A stretch of 32,294 nt of DNA from a virus, in IMG/VR virus record IMGVR_UViG_3300020173_000034, positions 1-32,294 of that record; one strand, written 5' to 3'. The position numbers were made by a program, and so were the translations under genes. Below the pieces are notes generated by a model, which was not told the DNA's origin, did no database searches, and saw only the letters and a program-made list of their open reading frames with translations. Of the stretch, positions 14,856 to 22,812 are shown in pieces; the first letter of the stretch is position 1; the number at the start of each line of letters is the position of its first letter.

Positions 14856-16076
14856 ATGGCTTCAAGAACAAGAGTAATTTCACAGAATAAAGCAGTATAT
14901 GTTACACCCACTGGTTGGGATATTACTGGTACAGGTGGTAAGTATAAAATGGTAAGTGGTCATCAACTACACAGGGTTGATACTTTATCATTTGATATGG
15001 ATTTGGCTGGCGCTCGTCAAGATGTTAGAGAATTTGGACAATTAGCAAGAATCGGAACTGTTTCTCTTACTGAGATTAACCCTACTCTTAGTTTCGGTTA
15101 TTTTTTAGGGGACGGAGAAAATGAGTTAGCCCTTGGATTTACCAAATCAAAGACTGGAGTAGGTGGTTTTACTGGCCAAATGGCTTCTGGTATGTTGGTC
15201 GAAGATCCAATTCTTTCAGAAAGAAATGTTTTTGTCCTAACTGCTACAGAAGGAGGAGATGCCTTTAACTCGGATGTTTACGAAACTGAGGCAGAAAGTC
15301 ATGATGTAGTAGGATTTGGAAACTGCTTTGTTAGTAGTTATTCTGCGAACTTTAATGTTGGAGAAATCCCACGAGCCGACATTGAAATGCAAGCTTCTAA
15401 TATTGTTTTTTGGACAGGGATGCATTCTGGTTTGTATAGTCCTTCCCTAAACTTAGAAGGCGAAAGAGACTTCACTGGCGTTGTTAAACTCCCAGCTCCT
15501 GATACTGGGAGCATGGACACTCTTGTTCTTAGGCCCCAAGACGTTTCTATTTCCTTCTCTAAGCAAGGCATGATTACGGGTGATGGATCAATTAAAGGTA
15601 TTGGAGGAACTACTAGTTTCAACGATCTTCCCGTTCAAACCGCTTCTGTTGAGCTCCCATTAGCCCGTGAAGTTATTGAGTCTCTTGGTAACGAACTTGC
15701 TTACGCAAAACTTCTTGAGTTCCCAATTGATGTTACCTTGAGTGTTAGCGCGTTAGTACGTGAGTTTGGGGCTGGAGCACTTGAATATGCTCTCACTGGA
15801 ACAGCTGGAAATATTGAGACTAATGTTACCTTGAATGTAACAAATGGATCTTCTACTAGGATGAAGTATGAGCTCAAAAAAGCGGTTTTAGATAATCAGT
15901 CTTTCTCTCAGGGATTAGATGATAACGAAACAGTTGATCTCACTTTCTCCGCTCAAATCGGAGGAGCTACTACAGATGATCAAGGAATATTCTTATTCAA
16001 CAAGGACAGTGTAAACGCCCCTCCTTTCAATGTTGTAAGCGGTGAAGCTCATGCTAATCAACCGATTTCAGTATAA
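14856..16076 (+). CDS. Major tail tube protein
   Basis: A 406-residue, predominantly beta protein expected to polymerise into the tail tube. It lies between the terminator-like gene and the presumed chaperone/tape-measure genes, as tail tube genes usually do. Repeated stretches of beta character (HRVDTLSFDMDLAGARQDVR, TVSLTEINPTLSFGYFLG, VDLTFSAQIGG) fit the tube fold. It is longer than many siphovirus tube proteins, so it may carry an extra surface domain. A sheath was considered, but the sequence is short for one and no separate small tube gene is present. Own promoter motif upstream and strong terminator downstream make it a one-gene transcript, fitting high expression. Confidence 0.72.
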   Translation: MASRTRVISQNKAVYVTPTGWDITGTGGKYKMVSGHQLHRVDTLSFDMDLAGARQDVREFGQLARIGTVSLTEINPTLSFGYFLGDGENELALGFTKSKTGVGGFTGQMASGMLVEDPILSERNVFVLTATEGGDAFNSDVYETEAESHDVVGFGNCFVSSYSANFNVGEIPRADIEMQASNIVFWTGMHSGLYSPSLNLEGERDFTGVVKLPAPDTGSMDTLVLRPQDVSISFSKQGMITGDGSIKGIGGTTSFNDLPVQTASVELPLAREVIESLGNELAYAKLLEFPIDVTLSVSALVREFGAGALEYALTGTAGNIETNVTLNVTNGSSTRMKYELKKAVLDNQSFSQGLDDNETVDLTFSAQIGGATTDDQGIFLFNKDSVNAPPFNVVSGEAHANQPISV

Positions 16077-16100
16077 GTTGTAAATAAATTCAAATAAACA

Positions 16101-16134
16101 AACAAGCCTCATCGTAAGATGGGGCTTGTTTTTT
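16101..16134 (+). terminator. Strong intrinsic terminator after tail tube gene
   Basis: AACAAGCCTCATC (16101-16113) pairs with GATGGGGCTTGTT (16118-16130), a 13-bp stem with one T-G pair and a GTAA (GNRA) loop, running into six T residues. The next late-type motif starts at the base after the T-tract. Confidence 0.95.
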
Positions 16135-16146
16135 GTGTAATAAATA
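16135..16146 (+). promoter_or_regulatory. Late-type promoter motif directly after the tube terminator
   Basis: GTGTAATAAATA matches exactly the copy at 947. It abuts the terminator T-tract and ends 4 bases before the ATG at 16151. The immediate terminator-to-motif join is the strongest positional support for promoter function. Confidence 0.55.
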
Positions 16147-16150
16147 GGGA

Positions 16151-16522
16151 ATGAAAGTTTATCAAAGAGTAACTGGACATGAAAAATCAATTACAAATTT
16201 CGAAGTTGTAGTCGATGATACTTATTCTGGATTTTCTATACTCGCTGGGACAGCAACAGAAGAAGGCGACGATTTAACAAATATTTCTTACGGATTCAAT
16301 GGCTACGAAGGATATATTTTTGATTTTTCTGGTCGGTTTGTTGGGGGTTACTCTAAAGATATCCCAATAAATATATCAGTTCATATGAAAGATGATAATA
16401 CTTATTCTTACTTCATAAACGATGCTTTAATATGTAATAATATGGATGGGATTACAGGATTCAACAGCATTGAATTTAACAAACATGGAGATTCATCTAT
16501 ATTTATCGAATATATAGCCTAG
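16151..16522 (+). CDS. Small beta-rich protein between tail tube and chaperone genes
   Basis: A 123-residue acidic, aromatic, beta-rich protein (ISYGFNGYEGYIFDFSGRFV, INISVHMKDDNTYSYFIND, SIFIEYIA). The alternating strand pattern suggests a jelly-roll or lectin-like sandwich, as in small tail-surface or receptor-binding domains; I cannot identify the family. It sits alone between a terminator-promoter pair and a second promoter-like box, so it is probably made from a short one-gene transcript in amounts different from its neighbours. A tail tube decoration protein is one possibility, by inference only. Confidence 0.6.
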   Translation: MKVYQRVTGHEKSITNFEVVVDDTYSGFSILAGTATEEGDDLTNISYGFNGYEGYIFDFSGRFVGGYSKDIPINISVHMKDDNTYSYFINDALICNNMDGITGFNSIEFNKHGDSSIFIEYIA

Positions 16523-16549
16523 TAAGAATTGAATTATCTTTTTTTTTAC

Positions 16550-16561
16550 TTATAATAAATA
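16550..16561 (+). promoter_or_regulatory. Late-type promoter variant upstream of chaperone gene
   Basis: TTATAATAAATA shares the TAATAAATA half of the motif and ends 8 bases before the ATG at 16570. A run of nine T residues at 16539-16547, behind only a weak 4-bp stem, could be a poor terminator for the preceding gene. Confidence 0.4.
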
Positions 16562-16569
16562 GTAGAAGT

Positions 16570-17358
16570 ATGAAAGACCTGTATTCGTTTGAGATCAAAA
16601 GAAAAGTCAAAGAAAAAATCGCTTACAATAAGGAAGATAAAAATGGTAAGATTGTAGAAGCCTTTAAGACTAAGACTAAAACACTTTCCAACAAGGTTAT
16701 TTTTAAAAAACCTTCTTTTTCAGACATTGAAGATGCCGAGTTTTTTTACGGCCAAAAATACAATGAATTTATTAATTCTGGTTATCTAACTAGACTCATG
16801 CTCAATAAGAAAATTGGAGACATGGGGGGATCTTCTTCCAAACTTTCCGACGAACTTATTCAAAAAGCATTCTTAGATAATCTAGAAGCATCAAAAGTAA
16901 TTGAGTTTTACGAAGGTCAAAAGGGATTAAATAAAGAACAGGAAAGCAAACTTTCTGAAGCAAAGAAGACATTCGCATCAACACAAAAAACCATCTCAGA
17001 TTTCGAGTCTTTTCATAGGAGCCAATATGACCAAACAGCAGAGGCAAAAGCTGAACAAAAGATAATTGAGTGGTTTATTTTCAATTTTTCATTTTATGAG
17101 GATGAGATAGACGGAAAAAAAGAAGAATTCCCTATTTTTGAAGGGGATTACTATGAAGATAAAAGATCTCATTATTTAAGCCTATGTGAAGATGAAGAAG
17201 ATATTGAAGATAAATCATTATTGAAGAATAAAGGAATTTTTGATCAATCTTTTGAAACCTTGGCTAAAGTAGCTAACCTGTGGTATAACAAAATGGGTTC
17301 TAATCAAAAGGAAATTGAGAAATCTTTGGAAGAAGTTTTTCCTTTAATTGATGAATAA
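16570..17358 (+). CDS. Putative tail assembly chaperone
   Basis: A 262-residue charged protein with a beta-rich start (YSFEIKRKVKEKI, KTLSNKVIFKKPSFSDIED) and a helical, acidic remainder. It lies between the tube and tape measure genes, where chaperones that coat the tape measure during tail assembly are encoded. It overlaps the next gene by 8 nt (ATGAATAA). In lambda-type phages the second chaperone is made by a -1 frameshift, but here the downstream frame is +1 and has its own ATG, so two separate proteins are more likely. Function is inferred from gene order; there is no chaperone-specific motif to see. Confidence 0.6.
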   Translation: MKDLYSFEIKRKVKEKIAYNKEDKNGKIVEAFKTKTKTLSNKVIFKKPSFSDIEDAEFFYGQKYNEFINSGYLTRLMLNKKIGDMGGSSSKLSDELIQKAFLDNLEASKVIEFYEGQKGLNKEQESKLSEAKKTFASTQKTISDFESFHRSQYDQTAEAKAEQKIIEWFIFNFSFYEDEIDGKKEEFPIFEGDYYEDKRSHYLSLCEDEEDIEDKSLLKNKGIFDQSFETLAKVANLWYNKMGSNQKEIEKSLEEVFPLIDE

Positions 17359-18226
17359 AAAAGACTCCAAAATATCTCTGCTTCTTTTGGATATTTTGCG
17401 AGGTTACAGTAAGTTTCAACATAAATCAAAAACTTATTACCTGAAGCATTCTACTGTTTTTAATTCTTTAGAGCTAGAGGAGTATGAGTCTGAATGTTTA
17501 GATTCAGCCCTCAAAAAAGGCATTAAGAGTGAAAAGCAGCTCATAGAGATGGCCATTAAAAGGAAATCTTGGTCTTCTTTAGAAGAGGATAAAATTAAAA
17601 ATCTGAAGTGGGTAATTGAGAAGTCAGAATCAGCGGCTTCTAAAATAGCCGATAACATGGCAAGAAAGTCATTTGAAGATTCGGTTCTCAATCAAAAAAA
17701 AGAACTACATGAGCTTGAATCTAGAAGGCACAGTTTGATCGCTCACAGTGCTGAGAGCTTCGCTGCAAGGAAAAGAAATTATAAGGAACTAAGTTCTAAT
17801 TTATTTGAGGACTTAGAGATGAAGAAAGAAATTTGTCAGGATGATATTTTTCTTATAATGGGGTCAATTAATGAGAAATTAGAAGAGATAAACAACTATG
17901 ATAACATGATTAATATGTCTTATCATTATTTATTTTTTGACGTTTATTGCCTAATGTACCGTCAACCAAACGAAATGATTGATAAAACCATTTACGATAT
18001 AACAAACTGGCAAAAGACTCTGCTTTCTTGTGCTTCTGTGCTTTTGAGTAAACTGAAGAACTATGATGTTCCGAACCATGTATCAGAAGATGCTATAAAG
18101 CTTTATCAATATTCTCCAAAAGACAATGACACAAATAATCCCGAAAATAAAGTAACCCATGGAGTTGCAGATTTAAGGGAAAAAATGGCTCAAAAACAAG
18201 GCAAGCTTACTGCGGAAGATTTTTAA
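17351..18226 (+). CDS. Second putative tail chaperone-like protein
   Basis: A 292-residue mainly helical, Lys/Glu-rich protein, with a coiled-coil-like middle (residues about 95-145, ADNMARKSFEDSVLNQKKEL) and an acidic, Asn-rich tail. I use the ATG at 17351 rather than the adjacent TTG codon at 17348. It overlaps the previous gene's end, which suggests translational coupling at a fixed ratio. It ends just before the tape measure promoter motif. Position supports a role in tape measure folding or tail initiation; the sequence itself does not specify one. Confidence 0.6.
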   Translation: MNKKDSKISLLLLDILRGYSKFQHKSKTYYLKHSTVFNSLELEEYESECLDSALKKGIKSEKQLIEMAIKRKSWSSLEEDKIKNLKWVIEKSESAASKIADNMARKSFEDSVLNQKKELHELESRRHSLIAHSAESFAARKRNYKELSSNLFEDLEMKKEICQDDIFLIMGSINEKLEEINNYDNMINMSYHYLFFDVYCLMYRQPNEMIDKTIYDITNWQKTLLSCASVLLSKLKNYDVPNHVSEDAIKLYQYSPKDNDTNNPENKVTHGVADLREKMAQKQGKLTAEDF

Positions 18227-18238
18227 GTGTATTAAATT
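18227..18238 (+). promoter_or_regulatory. Late-type promoter motif upstream of tape measure
   Basis: GTGTATTAAATT overlaps the end of the preceding stop region and ends 3 bases before the ATG at 18242. Confidence 0.45.
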
Positions 18239-18241
18239 AAG

Positions 18242-21200
18242 ATGGCAGCTCCAATTAACCTTAACGCTAATCTTAACATAAATTCCTCTAGCATAAATGC
18301 GTCTGCGAAACAGGTGCAACAAGCTTTAGGCAGAATCACAGGACAAGCTTCAGAATTTCAAAAGTCTTTAGATGCTTCTACTGCTCGTGTCTTTGCTTTT
18401 GGAGCTACTACTAGTATTATTAATGGGATAAATCAGTCTTTTAAGAAGCTAATCAGTACTACTATTACAGTACAGGCTAAATTGACAGAGATAAACTCTA
18501 TTTTAGGCGCTGGAGCCTCAGAATTCAATAATTATAGAAACTCTATATTCAAAGTCGCTAAAAGTACGGGGCAGTCTTTTCAAACTGTAGCAGATGGAGC
18601 TGCTGAATTAGCTCGACAAGGACTTGGAGCTGCTGAAAGTGCTAAAAGATTAGAGGCTGCTCTAGTACTAACCAGAATATCTGGTTTAGGAGCACAGCAA
18701 TCAGTAAAAGCATTAACTGCGGCAATGAACGGATTCACATCCGCAGGCTTAACAGCAGAGCAAGTTATCAATAAGATCGTTGCTGTAGACACGGCCTTTG
18801 CTGTATCTGCTCAAGACCTTGCGGATGGATTCAGTCGGGCAGGTTCCACCGCCGAAGACGCTGGAGTTAGTTTCGAAGAGCTTCTTGGTTTAATTACAGC
18901 CGTAGAACAGAGGACTGCACGAGGAGGGGCTGTTATTGGTAACGCATTTAAATCAATCTTCACTCGTTTGAGTCGAGGTTCAACTATTGAGGATCTTAAA
19001 GCTCTTGGGGTAGAAATTAATGCCAATCAATCAGGAGTCCAAAAACTTCAAGCTCTTTCTAAAGCTCTGGAGCAAGTTGCGGACCCAACTGTAGCGAGTC
19101 AGATAAAAGAGTTAGCGGGTGGAGTGTTTCAAATTAACGTTGTTAGTTCTGCCTTAAAAGATTTAGGATCTGATGCTTCTATTTTTGCGAGAGCTACTGA
19201 AACTGGGTTAAATGCCACTAACGAAGCTACGAAAAAAAACACAGATTTAAATAAGACATTACTGGCTCAAATTAACAGTTTGACAGTGTCTATTACGAGT
19301 TTTGCAGAAAAGCTTGGTAGTATCACTTTTGGTCCTCTTTTGGAAAATTTAGTTTCACTAGCCACAAAATTATCAGAAGGATTGGATAGTGCTCTCGACC
19401 CAGAAAAAGGCAGTAAATTTATTCAAGGTATATTTAAAGTTATTGGTGGTTTTATATCTGGTCCAGGATTAGCTATCTTTACAATTGCTTTCGCTAAGAT
19501 ATTTAAAACAGTTATTAAGTTCGCCAAAGAAGGATTTAAGACTGTTATGGAAATAGGTTCCGCTACTGAAAGAATCAAACAAATTGAAGGTGGTCTGATT
19601 GGTTTATTACAAAAGGATGCAGGCTTAAGAGAGACACTTCTTAATACTACCGCAACTCAAGCTCAAAAAGAACAAGCTGTAATCTCTGCAATCCGACAAG
19701 AAAATATGTTGTTAGCTCAACAAGAATCTCTTGTTGCTAATATTTCTAATATAGCTAGACAAAGAGGAGTGACTGGATTTGATTCAAGCACAGGTTCCTT
19801 TAAAGGTAAAAGAGGAAGACGTTATGCTGCTGGAGGAGCTGGCGAAATGGAGCCTAACTTGATGACCGCCATGATGAATGAGGCTAGAGATGCTCCCGCT
19901 GGAGCAGTGCCTTATGTTACTAATTTTAGAGGTAGTCCTGCGGTGATGAACACTTCTGAAATGCAAGTAAAAATTGGTGGTAGAGAGGAAATACTTACGG
20001 CAGATCAAATTCCTAGATTTAACGGAGGTAGCGGAAAGAAGAAACAATATAAAGGGAAAAAAGCGTCAGCGAAAGGGACTGATATTAAGAATGATAAAGA
20101 ACTTGGAGATCGTTTCGTATTTTTGACTCCCCAAATAGACGAAAGAAGTTCTTTCGGTCCAATGACGGTGGATAAGACAAGGCACAAAGCGACTCATCAA
20201 ATTCATGGAATAAAGTCATCTCAAATTAAATCAATATCTGACAAGGAAGAAGATACACTTGAATCTAAAGTTAGAAATAGTTTGTTTAAAGAGGCTTCTG
20301 ATTGGACTTCAAGAATAAGGCCATTGGATAAATCTGCACCAATATCCGAAATAGAAAAAGGGTTTGATACTATTCGTGGGGCTAAAGGAGCTTTGAACGG
20401 TGCTATTGGATCGGCATTTGAAGTGGGCATAAGCAAGTCTTTAAAATATGAGGGTAGAGAAAGAGATGCGGGTGGTGATTTTGATGTTAGAGGAGGGCCA
20501 AATATCAGCAAAATTCAAAAGCTTTTTGGGATACGTCAGACTATTGGTGATTTTAAAAATTCTAGCTCTGATGGAAACAAGAGATCATTCATCAGAAAAG
20601 TTAGAAGAGAAAAAAATGCTGGAGCATTTACCGAAAACGAAGTTAGAGAACAAACTGCTAAAATTAGCGAAAGAGAAGGAATTCCTCTTAGAGTTGCACG
20701 TAGGAAAGCAACTAGCGCACAAAGAGCGAGCAGAAACCCTAGCAGTAACGCAAAAGGCACTATAAGTAATTCTAGGCTAGCTGCTAGAACTGGCATCCGC
20801 CGTTTTGCAAAAGGCTCTCCGACAAAATCTATTTCTGATGTCACAAACGCATCAGAAACTCGACAAAAAATAACTCTTGACTTATCAACAGTTCAGAAAG
20901 AAATAAAAAGAGTAAATGAAGCATTCGTAGAGGCTAGCAAATCAGCTAAAAAAAGTTCTGCGGGAATCAGGGCAGCAGCAGAAGTAAAAGCTCACTCTCT
21001 AAAAAAGCTAGGTGAGATTTATAAAATAAATACAAAAACAATAACCGCAGCAGCTAACGCCGAAAGAAAAAGAAATTCAATAATTTCAAGGGGCGTTAAG
21101 GGTGCTACCAAAAAAGGGATAGCAGGAATTAAAGCTTCGGGAGGTTTAGGGGTTGGATTTGCTCTTAGTGCGATAGGAACGGGTTTAGATTCTTTGGGTA

Positions 21201-22810
21201 GAGACGAAGAAGGTAATGAAACAGATAATGAATTTGGGAAAGCAGCTAGAGTTGCTGGCAAAACAGCCAGCTTTGCTGCAACTGGTGCAATGTTTGGAGG
21301 CCCCATAGGAGCTGCGGTTGGTGGAGCTATTGGACTTGGCTTGGGTCTTTTCGAAGAAAGTAAAAAGACAGACGAAAGAAAAGCTGAAGAAACAGACAAA
21401 AGAAATAAGTTAGACTCTAGAGTGGAAATCTCTAAAAGAATGCAGGGTAAGTTATCAGAATTTGGAGATATTGATCAACAATCTGTTCAATTGAAGAACT
21501 TGTCTTTCAGGACTGGAGATACTAGTCTAGATATTTCTAGTGAATTAAAAAGAGCAAAAGAGCAGTTAGATAAATCAGCAGATAGTGGAGAGGGATTTTA
21601 CGAAGCTCAAAAAGCTTATAATACTGTATCTAAGAAAGTAGCAAAATTGCTTGGTGATAAAGATGGGATTCAAGCACTTTATGCAGAAGGCGCTAAAATA
21701 AAATCAGAACTTAAATCTTTGATGAGTGAAAATGCTGGAGCTACCCTAAAGAAACAGTTGTCACAAGGGCAAGACGAAGTAGACACAAGATCAGCTTTAC
21801 TCAATCAGATGGTCGGATCAGACCCAGCAAGCCAAGCAAGAATAGAAGAACTTAAGAGAAAAAATCAAATAGACAATCAAATTTTGAAAACCGCTGGTGC
21901 AAAAGCTAATCAATTAGATTTGCAAGCGCAATTGTCTGGAACAACCGATCCAGCTCAAAGAGCGGAGATAGGCAAACAATTAAAGGAAGCTGGTAAAACT
22001 TTTAATGCAAGTGTCCGTCAAAGTGCTAATTTCCTAGTTAGCAAACAAATGGAAATCTCTAGACTTCTTGAGCAAGGAGCTAAAGAAAGAATTAATCTAG
22101 AAGGAAATGTTCTTAGAGGAGTATTTGCTGACATTACTAAAGGTGTGAGAGAAGGTCCATTTAACCTTGACGAAGTAACTCAGTTTGGGAAAGACTTTAA
22201 ATCAGCAAAAACTGATGAAGAAAAAGCTGAAATTATCGCTTCCTTCAATACTAATGTTCTTGGAAAGTTTGGAGGAAATAAAGCAATGCAAGATTTTCTA
22301 AGCAAGATGGCTGGATTTCTGCCTAATTCAGAGAATGATAAAAGTAACATGGTTACAAGCCAAAAAGAAATAGACCGCATTACAGGCAAAACGGTAGTCA
22401 CAGGAGGAGAGCGGCAGTCTGACAGAGATACGTTTATATCACTTGGTCAAGGAGGCGTAGCCAAAAAAGCTTTGAAAGACTTTAATGATAGGATGGCGGG
22501 GTTACAAGCAGAGTTTGATGCCGTATCAGAATCAATAAAAACTTTCTCTACAGAATTCAATGCTGGCCCTGTTGTAGACTCAGTAAAGGCTACGGCACGT
22601 AAACTTAACCAGTTCGCCTACGAGACTTCGAAAGTACCAGAAGCATCAAAAAAACTTGTAGACATTTCCAAGAGAGCAGTGGCATTAGCGGGCGTAGCGG
22701 AAAAAAATATTGCAGACCAAGAAATAAAACTAGAAGAGTTAAGAAGTAGGCTTGAAAAAGTCGAACTTGATAAAAAGAATATAACCAATAATCTGGGTAA
22801 TGGAGGGTAA
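18242..22810 (+). CDS. Tail tape measure protein with embedded nuclease-like domain
   Basis: A 1522-residue tape measure, the ruler that sets tail length. Residues about 30-390 match the TP901-type tape measure core (QSFQTVADGAAELARQGLG, GLTAEQVINKIVAVDTAFA, ARGGAVIGNAFKSIFTRLSR). A hydrophobic stretch follows at about 395-425 and another, Gly/Ala-rich, at about 965-1040, both candidates for membrane insertion during DNA ejection. Between them, residues about 525-615 are a Gly/Pro linker (AAGGAGEMEPN, GSPAVMNTSEMQVKIGGREE), then about 720-775 carry a PD-(D/E)XK-like pattern: Glu727, Asp746 in GGDFDV and Asp770/Lys772 in GDFK. The C-terminal third is coiled coil. At roughly 0.15 nm per residue the tail would be about 230 nm. 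The nuclease reading is an inference. Confidence 0.93.
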   Translation: MAAPINLNANLNINSSSINASAKQVQQALGRITGQASEFQKSLDASTARVFAFGATTSIINGINQSFKKLISTTITVQAKLTEINSILGAGASEFNNYRNSIFKVAKSTGQSFQTVADGAAELARQGLGAAESAKRLEAALVLTRISGLGAQQSVKALTAAMNGFTSAGLTAEQVINKIVAVDTAFAVSAQDLADGFSRAGSTAEDAGVSFEELLGLITAVEQRTARGGAVIGNAFKSIFTRLSRGSTIEDLKALGVEINANQSGVQKLQALSKALEQVADPTVASQIKELAGGVFQINVVSSALKDLGSDASIFARATETGLNATNEATKKNTDLNKTLLAQINSLTVSITSFAEKLGSITFGPLLENLVSLATKLSEGLDSALDPEKGSKFIQGIFKVIGGFISGPGLAIFTIAFAKIFKTVIKFAKEGFKTVMEIGSATERIKQIEGGLIGLLQKDAGLRETLLNTTATQAQKEQAVISAIRQENMLLAQQESLVANISNIARQRGVTGFDSSTGSFKGKRGRRYAAGGAGEMEPNLMTAMMNEARDAPAGAVPYVTNFRGSPAVMNTSEMQVKIGGREEILTADQIPRFNGGSGKKKQYKGKKASAKGTDIKNDKELGDRFVFLTPQIDERSSFGPMTVDKTRHKATHQIHGIKSSQIKSISDKEEDTLESKVRNSLFKEASDWTSRIRPLDKSAPISEIEKGFDTIRGAKGALNGAIGSAFEVGISKSLKYEGRERDAGGDFDVRGGPNISKIQKLFGIRQTIGDFKNSSSDGNKRSFIRKVRREKNAGAFTENEVREQTAKISEREGIPLRVARRKATSAQRASRNPSSNAKGTISNSRLAARTGIRRFAKGSPTKSISDVTNASETRQKITLDLSTVQKEIKRVNEAFVEASKSAKKSSAGIRAAAEVKAHSLKKLGEIYKINTKTITAAANAERKRNSIISRGVKGATKKGIAGIKASGGLGVGFALSAIGTGLDSLGRDEEGNETDNEFGKAARVAGKTASFAATGAMFGGPIGAAVGGAIGLGLGLFEESKKTDERKAEETDKRNKLDSRVEISKRMQGKLSEFGDIDQQSVQLKNLSFRTGDTSLDISSELKRAKEQLDKSADSGEGFYEAQKAYNTVSKKVAKLLGDKDGIQALYAEGAKIKSELKSLMSENAGATLKKQLSQGQDEVDTRSALLNQMVGSDPASQARIEELKRKNQIDNQILKTAGAKANQLDLQAQLSGTTDPAQRAEIGKQLKEAGKTFNASVRQSANFLVSKQMEISRLLEQGAKERINLEGNVLRGVFADITKGVREGPFNLDEVTQFGKDFKSAKTDEEKAEIIASFNTNVLGKFGGNKAMQDFLSKMAGFLPNSENDKSNMVTSQKEIDRITGKTVVTGGERQSDRDTFISLGQGGVAKKALKDFNDRMAGLQAEFDAVSESIKTFSTEFNAGPVVDSVKATARKLNQFAYETSKVPEASKKLVDISKRAVALAGVAEKNIADQEIKLEELRSRLEKVELDKKNITNNLGNGG

Positions 22811-22812
22811 TA

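Noticed and set aside
14856-16076. Tail sheath protein
   Set aside because: 406 residues is short for a sheath, no separate tube gene follows, and no sheath-like or contractile baseplate genes are recognised.
16078-16092. TTGTAAATAAAT after the tail tube stop as a promoter
   Set aside because: It lies just upstream of the intrinsic terminator, so any transcript would stop at once; probably chance in AT-rich spacer.
17340-17365. Programmed frameshift between the two presumed tail chaperones
   Set aside because: The downstream frame is +1 relative to the upstream gene and has its own ATG in an ATGAATAA overlap; the A-run lies after the upstream stop, so no classical -1 slippery site can join them.
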